DNA from: Candidatus Hydrogenedentota bacterium
Lineage (GTDB): Bacteria > Hydrogenedentota > Hydrogenedentia > Hydrogenedentales > CAITNO01
Length of the DNA stretch: 18,167 bases
Assembly: GCA_029554925.1 (NCBI GenBank)
Contig: JAKPUV010000902.1
Location: 1-18,167 of the forward strand
Direction of reading: 5' to 3'
Each line of letters begins with the position of its first letter. Within the stretch, counting starts at the first letter, position 1. A program made the position numbers and the translations under genes. This document shows positions 7,845 through 16,977 of this stretch, in pieces. The notes under the pieces are model-generated. The model ran no database searches. It was not told the origin of the DNA and saw only the letters and a list, made by a program, of their open reading frames with translations.

Positions 7845-8963
7845 CTATTCCGACGCCTCCCGGTAGACGGCGGCCAGGGCGGCGGCGAGGATTTCCGGGG
7901 TGAAGTGTCCGTGCCAGCGCTCGCGGGCGGCGACCCCCATGCGGACCCTGATGCCAGGGTCTTCGAGGCGGCGGAGGGCGGCGGCGAGGGCCTCGGGGTC
8001 GCCGGGAGGGGTCAGGAACCCCGTGACGCCGTCCTGAAGGACCTCGGGGACCCCGCCCACCTGGGAGGCCACGGCGGGTTTTCCCGCGGCGGCGGCCTCG
8101 ACCAGGGTCATGGGCAGCGCCTCGCCGAGGGACGGCAGCACCACCGCGTCGGCCAGGGCGTACCACGGGGCGGTGTCGCCGCAGTGTCCGGGGAAGACGG
8201 TGGGCACCTTGAGCCGCCGGGCGTGCGCCTCCAGCGCGGGCCGCAGGGGGCCGTCGCCGAGCAGCACGGCGGCCCAGCCGCGCGCCCGGGGGAGGGCGTC
8301 CAGCAGGGTCTCCAGACCCTTCCCCTCCACAAGCCGTCCCGCGTAAAGCGCCGTCAGCCCGCACTCCTCCAGGCCGTGGCGCGCGCGCAGGGCGGCCAGT
8401 TCCTCCGCCCCCACGGCCCGGGGCGCGGGGGCGGCGTTGCGCGCCACGCGGAGTTTCCCCGGGGCCACCCCGCGCGCGAGGAGGGCGTCGCGTACGGCGT
8501 CGGCGCAGGCGACCACGCGGCGCGCGCGCCGCATGGCCACCCCGCGCTCCAGTGCCTGCCACCCGCGCACGCGCGCGGGACCCGCAGCGATCCCGTGACA
8601 TGTGACGACCAGGGGCAGATGCGGCAGGGCGGTGGCCGCAAGAAGGGAGGCGCGGTAGTTGTGCGTGTGGACCACGGAGACGCGCCGTGTCCGCGTCAGG
8701 GCGCGGAGACGGGGGAGGACGCGGGGATCCCAGGGGCCGGACATCGGGATTTCCAGGGCCTCCAGCCCGCGCGCGGCGGCCTGTTCGAAGAGGGATCGGT
8801 CTTCCCGGCGGCCCGACAGCGAGGCCAGCACCGAGACGCCGGGCCAGCGGGCCTCCAGCGCCGCGTGCAGGGCCAGCAGGTGCGTGGTGATGCCGCCGAA
8901 ATAGGGGCTTTCCGCGAGAAGCAGCACGCGGGGCGGGGTGTCCGTGTCATGCGCGGGGTTCAT
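7845..8963 (-). CDS. Glycosyltransferase family 4 (GT-B fold)
   Basis: This 372-residue sugar transferase is expected to move a sugar from an NDP-sugar onto a lipid-linked or surface glycan at the inner membrane. The N-terminal domain starts RVLLLAESPYFGGITTHLLAL, the acceptor-domain glycine loop of GT4 enzymes, and holds VVHTHNYRAS (97-106). The C-terminal donor domain shows YAGRLVEGKG (207-216, with R210 and K215) and the E-x7-E pair E281/E289, followed by VGGVPEVLQDGVTGFL. The substrate cannot be told. The frame stays open to an ATG at 9320, but the upstream part translates repeat DNA; the ATG at 8963 gives a family-length protein although its Shine-Dalgarno is weak. It stands alone, convergent with the hydrogenase operon. 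Confidence 0.9.
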   Translation of the reverse strand: MNPAHDTDTPPRVLLLAESPYFGGITTHLLALHAALEARWPGVSVLASLSGRREDRSLFEQAAARGLEALEIPMSGPWDPRVLPRLRALTRTRRVSVVHTHNYRASLLAATALPHLPLVVTCHGIAAGPARVRGWQALERGVAMRRARRVVACADAVRDALLARGVAPGKLRVARNAAPAPRAVGAEELAALRARHGLEECGLTALYAGRLVEGKGLETLLDALPRARGWAAVLLGDGPLRPALEAHARRLKVPTVFPGHCGDTAPWYALADAVVLPSLGEALPMTLVEAAAAGKPAVASQVGGVPEVLQDGVTGFLTPPGDPEALAAALRRLEDPGIRVRMGVAARERWHGHFTPEILAAALAAVYREASE

Positions 8964-9132
8964 GGGCCCAGCATACCCAAAGCCTGCCGGGGACGCAACA
9001 TGGGCGGCGAAGCGGGGCGTGTTTATGGCGCGCGCCGGGGGGCTTCCGGGAACGAAATGGCTCCGCGGGACTGCCAAGAAAGCACCGGGTTTGCCGGGAT
9101 GGACGACATCGTGGGCTGCGGCGGCACCACCA

Positions 9133-9164
9133 TTTGGAGTGCGGCGGCAACGACGCCGCTTTGG
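9133..9164 (+). repeat. Palindromic intergenic repeat, copy 1
   Basis: The unit begins TTTGGAGTGCGGCGGCA and ends ACGCCGCTTTGG. GCGGCG pairs with CGCCGC to form a hairpin. A second copy in opposite orientation sits about 50 bases away, with a changed but still pairing stem. Confidence 0.6.
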
Positions 9165-9215
9165 TTTCCCGGGAAAGGGCCGTCGGGAGGGGCATGGCAG
9201 GATTCGTCGCCTGGG

Positions 9216-9253
9216 AAAGCGGTGTCGCCGCTGCGCTCTGCCACCGCACTCCA
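9216..9253 (-). repeat. Palindromic intergenic repeat, copy 2 (inverted)
   Basis: Read on the minus strand it begins TGGAGTGCGGTGGCA and ends ACACCGCTTT, matching copy 1 at both ends. The stem is GCGGTG with CACCGC: relative to copy 1 both sides of one base pair have changed, so pairing is kept. The loop region is longer than in copy 1. Confidence 0.6.
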
Positions 9254-9356
9254 CATAACAGCCGGGGCTACTGGGACCGCCGAGGCCATTGGAGCGGCCC
9301 TCCTGAACCGACATTCCCACCCCCGGGCGGTCTGGTGCTCGCCATGACGGATTGTC

Positions 9357-9377
9357 CGGCGGGAACGCCGCCCGCCG
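9357..9377 (-). terminator. Hairpin immediately after the ptsN stop codon
   Basis: CGGCGGG (9357-9363) pairs with CCCGCCG (9371-9377), a 7-bp stem with a 7-base loop, touching the ptsN stop codon. No T run follows on the minus strand, so intrinsic termination is uncertain; it may instead be a 3'-end stability element. Confidence 0.35.
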
Positions 9378-9827
9378 TCAGCGGTTGAGGACGGCGTGGA
9401 CCTCTTCGGGGGTGTGGCAGGAGAGGAGGGAGGCGTAGAGGTTGCGGTTGCGCAGGACGAGCATGACCTTGGCGAGCATGGCGAGATAGGTCTTCTCGGA
9501 GCCGAGGGGGGTGGCGAAGAGGACGATGATGTGGGCGGGCCGGTTATCCAGGGCCTGGAAGTCCACGCCCTCGGCCGACACGGCGAGCCCGAGGGTGGGC
9601 ACGGTCACCTCGGCGATGCGGACATGGGGCACTGCGACGCCGTTGCCGATGCCGGTGCTCATGACGGCCTCCCGCTCAAACACGGCCGTCCGGAACGCCT
9701 CGGCGTCCGTGATGACGGGGTTTCCCGCCATGGCGTCCACGAGGAGGTCTATGGCGGCGCGTTTGTCCAGCCCTTCGGGCAGGATCACGATCTGCTCTTT
9801 GGGAATCACGATGTCAAGCTGGGTCAT
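9378..9827 (-). CDS. ptsN: PTS EIIA type-2 (fructose/nitrogen-type) domain protein
   Basis: This 149-residue cytoplasmic phosphocarrier of the mannitol/fructose-type EIIA family is the kind found in sugar PTS or as the regulatory EIIA-Ntr. The core motif GIGNGVAVPHVRI (59-71) holds the phosphorylated H68; VDFQALDNRPAHIIVLFATP and the closing helix are also family-typical. It is a single domain with no EIIB or EIIC gene beside it, which argues for a regulatory rather than transport role (inference), so the symbol is tentative. It sits 13 bases behind dapL on the same strand, so the two are probably one transcript. The Shine-Dalgarno is weak (AAAGA). Confidence 0.88.
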   Translation of the reverse strand: MTQLDIVIPKEQIVILPEGLDKRAAIDLLVDAMAGNPVITDAEAFRTAVFEREAVMSTGIGNGVAVPHVRIAEVTVPTLGLAVSAEGVDFQALDNRPAHIIVLFATPLGSEKTYLAMLAKVMLVLRNRNLYASLLSCHTPEEVHAVLNR

Positions 9828-9840
9828 GGCGTCTTTCGGC

Positions 9841-11019
9841 TCAGTCGAACTTCAGACCGGCGAGGTTTTTCCGCATCCGCGCGAGGGCCTCGTCGAGGCG
9901 GTCGTCGGCGACGGTGAGGGAGAAGCGGACGAAGCCCTCGCCGTTCACCCCGTAGGCCGCGCCCGGCGCCAGCACTACGGCGCAGGACTCAAGCATGTGG
10001 TCGCAGAAGGAGGCCGAGGTGTGGCCGGCGGGCACGGGCACCCAGAGGTAGAAGGTGCCCTTGGGCGGGTCGTAGGTCCAACCCAGGTCGCGCAGGGCGG
10101 CCAGCACCTTGTCGCGCCGCGCGCCGTAAATCTCCAGCATCCGGGCGGTGCAGGCGTCGCCGTTGTCCAGCGCCTCGATGCCCGCGTACTGGACGGCGTT
10201 GAAGACGCCGCTGTCCGTGTTGGCCTTCACCGTGGCGATGGCCTTCACGATGTCCGGGTTGCCGCAGGCCATGCCGATGCGCCACCCGGTCATGTTGAAG
10301 GGCTTGGACAGGGAGTTCAGCTCGACGCCCACGTCCTTCGCGCCGGGGGCGTTCAGGAAGCTCAGGCGGTCCACGCCGAAGACCATCTCGCTGTACGGGT
10401 TGTCGTAGCAGACGGCGATGTCGTACGCCCTGGCGAACTCCACCAGCTCGGCCAGGAAGGCCGGCGTGGCCACGGCGCCGGTGGGGTTGTTCGGATAATT
10501 AAGGTAAAAGGCGCGGGCTTTCCGGGCCGTGTCCGACGGGATGTCCGCCAGCCGGGGGAGAAAGCCGTCCTCCGGGCGCATGGCCACGGGGACCGGCTCG
10601 CCGCCGGCAAACCAGATGCTCGGCTTGTAGCCGGGATAGCCGGGGTCGGTGACCAGGACCGTCTCGCCGGGGTTGACCATGCCGAGGGCGAAATGGTGGC
10701 AGCCCTCCTTGGACCCGATGAGGGCGACGATCTCGCGGGCGGGGTCCAGGGCAACCTCGTAGCGGCGGGCGTACCACCGGGCGACGGCCTCGCGGAAGGC
10801 GCGCATGCCCCACTCCTCGTCCGTGGGGTAGCGGTGGTTCTCGGGGTCCTTCGCCGCCGTGTGCAGCGCCTCGATGACCGGGTCGGGCGTCGGCTCGACC
10901 GGGTCGCCGATGGCGAGACTGATGACGTCCACGCCCCGTGCGCGCGCCTCGGAGATCTTGTTGCGCAGGGTCATGAAGAGATACGGCGGGATTTTCTTGA
11001 GCCTTTCGGCGGTGTCCAT
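9841..11019 (-). CDS. dapL: PLP-dependent aminotransferase, probable LL-diaminopimelate aminotransferase
   Basis: This 392-residue fold-type I class I/II aminotransferase probably converts tetrahydrodipicolinate to LL-2,6-diaminopimelate in one step for lysine and peptidoglycan synthesis. Visible features: ISLAIGDP near the N-terminus, SKEGCHHFALGMVNPGE (cofactor phosphate region), YPNNPTG (175-181, PLP-contacting Asn), D206 and Y209 (YDNPYS), the PLP lysine K239 in SLSKPFNMTGWR, and R247. The SLSKPFNMTGWR context and length fit the DapL-type subgroup, but a related transaminase such as an alanine- or aspartate-type enzyme cannot be excluded. GAGGG lies about seven bases before the ATG. It is divergent from topA and leads a two-gene unit with ptsN. 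Confidence 0.85.
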   Translation of the reverse strand: MDTAERLKKIPPYLFMTLRNKISEARARGVDVISLAIGDPVEPTPDPVIEALHTAAKDPENHRYPTDEEWGMRAFREAVARWYARRYEVALDPAREIVALIGSKEGCHHFALGMVNPGETVLVTDPGYPGYKPSIWFAGGEPVPVAMRPEDGFLPRLADIPSDTARKARAFYLNYPNNPTGAVATPAFLAELVEFARAYDIAVCYDNPYSEMVFGVDRLSFLNAPGAKDVGVELNSLSKPFNMTGWRIGMACGNPDIVKAIATVKANTDSGVFNAVQYAGIEALDNGDACTARMLEIYGARRDKVLAALRDLGWTYDPPKGTFYLWVPVPAGHTSASFCDHMLESCAVVLAPGAAYGVNGEGFVRFSLTVADDRLDEALARMRKNLAGLKFD

Positions 11020-11066
11020 GCGTCAGCCCTCAAAAACAAGGAATATGCCCCAAAAACAGTCCGGGT

Positions 11067-11096
11067 AGTGTACCCTTTGCGGGCCCTGTTGCGCAA
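11067..11096 (-). promoter_or_regulatory. Candidate promoter for dapL-ptsN
   Basis: On the minus strand, TTGCGC (11096-11091) and TACACT (11072-11067) are separated by 18 bases, and the -10 lies about 48 bases before the dapL ATG. The -10 is embedded in a small perfect inverted repeat GGGTA-GTG-TACCC (11063-11075), which could be an operator. The -35 match is modest. Confidence 0.35.
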
Positions 11097-11216
11097 CCGC
11101 GCGGCGTCCGGGGTTGCATTCGGGGGGCGGATTATGGTGAAGTTCCGGGTTTGGGGCCCGTTTGCGCCGGACCGGCGCCCGGGTCGTTTCCGGGAAACCT
11201 GCGAGGATACACCCCT

Positions 11217-13880
11217 TTGAAACTTGTGATTGTGGAGTCGCCCGCGAAGGCGAAGACGATAGGCAAATTCCTCGGCCGCGACTACCGCGTTGTGGCCAGC
11301 TACGGCCATGTGCGCGACCTGCCGCAGTCGGCCGACGAGATTCCTGCGGCCCTGCGGCAGAAGCCGTGGGCGCGGCTGGGCGTGGACGTGGACAACGGGT
11401 TTTCCCCGTGCTATGTGGTGCAGAAGGACAGCAAGAAGCACCTTTCGGAGCTGAAGAAGCTCTGCGGGGAGGCCGACGCGGTGATTCTGGCCACGGACGA
11501 GGACCGCGAGGGGGAGTCCATCAGCTGGCACCTTCTGGAGGAGCTAAAGCCGAAGGTGCCGGTGAGCCGCATCGCCTTCCACGAGATCACGAAATCGGCC
11601 ATCGACCAGGCCATGGCGTCCCCCCGTAGCATGAACGACCAGCTCGTGCGCGCCCAGGAGACCCGGCGGATTCTGGACCGCCTGTTCGGCTACGAGCTGT
11701 CGCCGGTGCTGTGGAAAAAGGTCCGGACCCGTCTCAGCGCGGGCCGCGTGCAGAGCGTGGCGGTGCGGCTGGTGGTCGAGCGCGAGGAGGAGCGGCGCGC
11801 CTTCCACCGGGCGGAGTACTGGGACGTGCAGGCGGCGCTCTCCGCCGGGGGCAAGGCCTTCACGGCCACCCTCACGGCCCTCGACGGCCAGCGGATTGCC
11901 CAGGGCAAGGATTTTGACGCGTCCACCGGGGCGCTCAAGGAGCGGCTGGACGACAGGGTGGCCTGGCTCGACGCGGACGCTGCGGCGGCGGTCGCGCGGG
12001 CGCTTCAGGCGCACACGCCGTGGCGCGTGGCGGCGGTGGAGCAGAAGGAGGCCGTGCAGCGGCCCCTGCCGCCCTACACCACCTCCAGCCTCCAGCAGGC
12101 GGCCTCGTCGGTGTGCGGGTTCAGCCCGCGCCAGACCATGCAGATCGCCCAGCGGCTCTACGAGGGCGTGGACCTTGGCAGCGGCGAGCGCGAGGGCCTC
12201 ATCACCTACATGAGAACGGACTCCGTGGTCCTGAGCGAGAAGGCGCTGCAGGAGGCCGGCGAGGTCATCTCCCGCCTCTATGGCCCGGAATACCACCGCC
12301 GCCAGCAGTACACCACCAAGTCCAAGATGGCGCAGGAGGCCCACGAGGCCATCCGCCCCACCCACCTCGGCAAGACGCCCGACGCCGTGGCCCCCTTCCT
12401 CAAGCCCGAGGAGCTGAAGCTCTACCGGCTCGTCTGGAGCCGCACCCTCGCCTCGCAGATGGCCCCCGCCGAACTGCTCAAGACGGCGGTGGACTTTCAT
12501 GCCGAAGCGGACAACGGGCGCCCGGCGGTCCTGCGGGCCAACGGGTCCGTGGTCACCTTCCCCGGATTCCTGCGGCTGCTGGAGGGGATGCAGAAGGAGA
12601 CCGAGCTGCCCCCCCTGAAGGAGGGCATGACCGCCGGGCCGGGGGGCGACATCGCCCTGGACGGCGTGTCCCCGGAGCAGCACAGCACCCAGCCCCCGGC
12701 GCGCTACACCGAGGCGTCGCTGGTGAAGCGGCTGGAGGAGGAGGGCATCGGCCGTCCCTCGACCTACGCGCCGACCATCTCCACGATCCAGGCGCGGGAA
12801 TATGTGGAGCGGGTGGACAAGGCGCTGGCCCCCACCTATCTCGGCATCGCGGTGACCCTGCTCCTCCGCCGCCACTTCGGCGAGTACGTGGACGTGGGCT
12901 TCACCGCCCGGATGGAGGACGTGCTCGACAGCATCGCCGAGGGCGGGCAGGACTGGCAGGCGTTCCTCCACGACTTCTACTTCGGCGACAAGCACGACTA
13001 CGGCCAGGGCCTGAAGCCGCAGATCGCCGAAAAACTCCCGGAAATCGAGTTTCCCGCCATCCCCGTGGGGGACACCCCCGACGGCGAGCCGGTCGTGGTG
13101 CGCCTGGGCAAGGGCGAACCTTTTCTCCAGCGGGGTCCCGGCGGCGAGGGCAACTTCGCCACCATCCCGCGCGGGCTGTACTACGACGAGCTGACGGTGG
13201 CGCGCGCCCTCGAGGTGCTGGAGACCAAGGCGAAGACCGGCGAGGGGCTCGGCGCCGACCCGGCCACCGGCCTGACCGTCTACGCCTTCGAGGGCAAGTA
13301 CGGCCCCTACGTCCAGCTCGGCTTCGCCAAGGAGAGCAAGGAAAAGGTGAAGCGCGCCTCCCTGCCCAAGGGCACGGACGTCGGCGCGGTCACCCTGGAG
13401 ACGGCGCTGAAATACCTGTCCCTGCCGCGCACCCTGGGCGCACACCCCGAAAAGGGCAAACCGGTCATGGCCTCCATCGGCCCCTACGGCCCCTACGTCG
13501 GCTGCGACGGGGAGTTCCGCAGCCTGCCGAAGAACGACGCCGAGGCGGTGTTCAAGGTGGACCTCGCCGGGGCCCTCGCCCTGTTGAGCCAGCCCAAGGG
13601 CGTGCGCGCCAAGCAGGTGCTCCGCACCCTGGGTGTGATGCCCGGCACGGACACCCCCATCGAGCTGTACGAGGGGCGGTACGGCCCCTATGTGACCAAC
13701 GGCTCGGTGAACGCCACCCTGCCCAAGGACACCACCCCGGAGGCGATGACACTGGAGCGGGCGGTGGAGCTAATCGTCGAGGCCGAGAAGAAGCCCAAGA
13801 AGCCGGCCCGGAGAAAGTCCGCCGCCGCGCCGAAGAAGGCCGCCGCGAAGGGCGGCGTCCGCCGGAAGAAGACGGAATAG
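11217..13880 (+). CDS. topA: DNA topoisomerase I (type IA)
   Basis: Relaxes negatively supercoiled DNA through a transient 5'-phosphotyrosine link. The protein begins with KLVIVESPAKAKTIGKFLG, the TOPRIM start with E8; the acidic triad follows in ATDEDREGE (D94, D96). The catalytic tyrosine is Y331 in GLITYMRTDS, and GIGRPSTYAPTI is also present. The C-terminus has no zinc ribbons but three GxYGPYV-type repeats and a Lys/Ala-rich tail (KKPKKPARRKS...), the non-zinc C-terminal layout seen in many phyla. The frame is open to an ATG at 11151, but homology begins exactly at a TTG at 11217 with GAGGA nine bases upstream, giving 887 residues. It is divergent from dapL and followed 36 bases later by gmd. 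Confidence 0.96.
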   Translation: MKLVIVESPAKAKTIGKFLGRDYRVVASYGHVRDLPQSADEIPAALRQKPWARLGVDVDNGFSPCYVVQKDSKKHLSELKKLCGEADAVILATDEDREGESISWHLLEELKPKVPVSRIAFHEITKSAIDQAMASPRSMNDQLVRAQETRRILDRLFGYELSPVLWKKVRTRLSAGRVQSVAVRLVVEREEERRAFHRAEYWDVQAALSAGGKAFTATLTALDGQRIAQGKDFDASTGALKERLDDRVAWLDADAAAAVARALQAHTPWRVAAVEQKEAVQRPLPPYTTSSLQQAASSVCGFSPRQTMQIAQRLYEGVDLGSGEREGLITYMRTDSVVLSEKALQEAGEVISRLYGPEYHRRQQYTTKSKMAQEAHEAIRPTHLGKTPDAVAPFLKPEELKLYRLVWSRTLASQMAPAELLKTAVDFHAEADNGRPAVLRANGSVVTFPGFLRLLEGMQKETELPPLKEGMTAGPGGDIALDGVSPEQHSTQPPARYTEASLVKRLEEEGIGRPSTYAPTISTIQAREYVERVDKALAPTYLGIAVTLLLRRHFGEYVDVGFTARMEDVLDSIAEGGQDWQAFLHDFYFGDKHDYGQGLKPQIAEKLPEIEFPAIPVGDTPDGEPVVVRLGKGEPFLQRGPGGEGNFATIPRGLYYDELTVARALEVLETKAKTGEGLGADPATGLTVYAFEGKYGPYVQLGFAKESKEKVKRASLPKGTDVGAVTLETALKYLSLPRTLGAHPEKGKPVMASIGPYGPYVGCDGEFRSLPKNDAEAVFKVDLAGALALLSQPKGVRAKQVLRTLGVMPGTDTPIELYEGRYGPYVTNGSVNATLPKDTTPEAMTLERAVELIVEAEKKPKKPARRKSAAAPKKAAAKGGVRRKKTE

Positions 13881-15844
<1,964 letters not shown>

Positions 15845-16016
15845 GAGGCACAACAGGTGACGCAGGCGACGCGGCAGGATGTGGTTTCTGTTGATTTGCG
15901 CGGAGAATTGAGTGGGCGGCGGGCGGTGGCGCGTGATGCGGAGCCTCGCCATTCTTGGGCGTTCGTCCCGGCCGGGGAGAGGAAAGTTTTTGGCATGTCG
16001 GTGTTTCATTGCGCGA

Positions 16017-16072
16017 GCATCCCGCAGGGATGCAGGACATTAGCCGGTGGTTGAGCGAAGCGATACCACCGG
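16017..16072 (+). repeat. REP-like unit A (left outer)
   Basis: Two adjacent hairpins: GCATCCC-GCA-GGGATGC (16017-16033), then, after AGGACATTAG, CCGGTGGT (16044-16051) with ACCACCGG (16065-16072), an 8-bp perfect stem around a 13-base loop. Confidence 0.75.
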
Positions 16073-16091
16073 AAAGGGGAACAAAACCGGC

Positions 16092-16108
16092 GCACCCCGG
16101 AGGGGTGC
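16092..16108 (+). repeat. REP-like unit B (left inner)
   Basis: GCACCCC-GGA-GGGGTGC, a perfect 7-bp stem, followed by AGGACCATAGCCG, which resembles the tail of unit A. It ends 28 bases before the transposase start codon. Confidence 0.75.
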
Positions 16109-16136
16109 AGGACCATAGCCGCAGGGAGATGCCGCC

Positions 16137-16583
16137 ATGTCGTCCACCTACCTCAGCCTCCATTATCATTTGGTCTCCGGAACGAAAGAACGCCGTCCTC
16201 TCATTGATCCTCCCTGGGGCGCTCGGCTCAACGAATACCTTGGCGGAATGGTTAAATCCATGGGCGGTTACCCGGAACGCATTGGCGGCATGGCGGATCA
16301 TGTCCACCTTCTTGTGGGTCTCAAGGCCACTCATTGCCTGTCGGATTTCATGAGGGACTTGAAGAAGAACTCCTCCCTGTGGGTCCATAGGGAAATCGGC
16401 ATGCGCGATTTTGCCTGGCAGGAAGGGTACGCCGCGTTTACTGTCAGCGCCACGGCGCGCGAGGGAGTGAAAACATACATCTCCAGGCAGGGGGAACACC
16501 ACCGGGTAAAAAGTTTCTCAGAGGAGTTGGCCGGCCTTCTGGAACAGGCCGGGATCGAATACAATCCTGATTATCTTGAATGA
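16137..16583 (+). CDS. REP-associated tyrosine transposase (IS200/IS605 TnpA-like, Y1 HUH)
   Basis: This 148-residue single-strand-DNA nuclease/transposase belongs to the Y1 HUH superfamily. The HUH motif is H55-V-H57 in ADHVHLLVGL; the nucleophile is Y114 in VKTYISRQGEHH. The conserved ATHCLSDFMRDLKKNSS and FAWQEGYAAFTVS segments match the chromosomal RAYT-like group common in Planctomycetota and relatives. The length is normal and both catalytic motifs are intact, so it is probably functional. No accessory tnpB gene is present. The palindromes on both sides are its likely substrates. RAYTs are thought to spread or maintain REP sequences; whether this one moves itself is unknown. Confidence 0.92.
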   Translation: MSSTYLSLHYHLVSGTKERRPLIDPPWGARLNEYLGGMVKSMGGYPERIGGMADHVHLLVGLKATHCLSDFMRDLKKNSSLWVHREIGMRDFAWQEGYAAFTVSATAREGVKTYISRQGEHHRVKSFSEELAGLLEQAGIEYNPDYLE

Positions 16584-16604
16584 ATCGGAAGGGGGAAGGG
16601 TCCT

Positions 16605-16621
16605 GCACCCCTCCGGGGTGC
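16605..16621 (-). repeat. REP-like unit C (right inner, inverted)
   Basis: GCACCCC-TCC-GGGGTGC; on the minus strand it reads as unit B, including the following AGGACC. It begins 22 bases after the transposase stop codon. Confidence 0.75.
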
Positions 16622-16736
16622 CACATAAGTTGGGGAGTCCGATGTCCGGTGGTGGCGCTCCGGCATGGAGTCGAGCGCGGTCCCGGCAAGCGGCAGTCAT
16701 TGCGCCCGCAACTATCCTGCTTTCAAGACCGCGCAG

Positions 16737-16770
16737 CCACCGGCTAATATCCTCCACCCCTCCGGGGTGG
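16737..16770 (-). repeat. REP-like unit D (right outer, inverted)
   Basis: On the minus strand: CCACCCC-GGA-GGGGTGG, then AGGATATTAGCCGGTGG. The 34 bases line up with the start of unit A (same spacing, same ATTAGCCGGTGG), with compensating changes in the first stem. The second hairpin of unit A is not clearly kept here. Confidence 0.7.
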
Positions 16771-16911
16771 AAGACCTGTGGCGCCTGGGGCCTGCATGCG
16801 CCAGTTTTTCAGCATAGCCGCCCCCGCCGTTCGGTGACACGGTCATGCCGCGCCCGCAGTGGATGCGGAAAACCGTCTCTTATCCGGCGACACGGGGGGA
16901 GGGACAATAAC

Positions 16912-16940
16912 TTTCCCCGGGGGGCGCGGGCGGGTACAAT
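16912..16940 (+). promoter_or_regulatory. Candidate promoter for the GH106-like gene
   Basis: TACAAT (16935-16940) is a good -10 hexamer in otherwise G/C-rich DNA, 37 bases before the ATG. The -35 position (TTTCCC, 16912-16917, 17-base spacer) matches poorly, so an activator or another sigma factor may be needed. Confidence 0.35.
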
Positions 16941-16977
16941 AGCCCTCCGGACCTGCAACCAGCGAAAGGATTCCGCC

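Larger units (their letters stand above)
8964..9377. other. Non-coding intergenic region rich in palindromic repeats
   Basis: These 414 bases lie between the starts of the glycosyltransferase gene and the end of ptsN on the minus strand. No frame here looks like a protein; short open frames are low-complexity and no family is recognised. The content is repeat DNA: two inverted copies of a palindromic unit (9133-9164 and 9216-9253), a perfect 12-base palindrome TTTCCCGGGAAA (9165-9176) between them, and a hairpin directly after the ptsN stop (9357-9377). Confidence 0.6.
15845..16136. other. Intergenic stretch with REP-like palindromes upstream of the transposase gene
   Basis: Positions 15845-16016 show no recognisable gene; a short frame from 15857 has no family features. 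From 16017 onward the DNA consists of REP-like palindromes (units at 16017-16072 and 16092-16108) leading to the transposase start. The start at 16137 has GGGAG eight bases upstream. Confidence 0.5.
16017..16770 (+). mobile_element. RAYT/REP module: IS200-like transposase gene bracketed by inverted REP-like palindromes
   Basis: One HUH transposase gene (16137-16583) lies between two palindromic units on the left (16017-16072, 16092-16108) and two on the right (16605-16621, 16737-16770) in the opposite orientation. The inner pair shares GCACCCCGGAGGGGTGCAGG; the outer pair shares a G/C palindrome followed by ATTAGCCGGTGG. REP-associated tyrosine transposases are known to sit in this arrangement. 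The outer boundaries given are those of the palindromes, not proven transposition ends. Confidence 0.75.

Noticed and set aside
8964..9320. ATG at 9320 as start of the glycosyltransferase
   Set aside because: The added 119 residues translate palindromic repeat DNA; the GT4 fold begins right after the ATG at 8963.
11151..11216. ATG at 11151 as start of topA
   Set aside because: The type IA topoisomerase sequence starts at the TTG at 11217, which has a ribosome-binding site; the 22 upstream residues are not family-like.
11544..13445. 633-residue open frame antisense to topA
   Set aside because: Low-complexity composition and complete overlap with a well-supported topA gene.
16017..16770. CRISPR array
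   Set aside because: The repeats are palindromic, few, in inverted orientation and unevenly spaced around a transposase gene, which fits REP/RAYT and not a CRISPR array.
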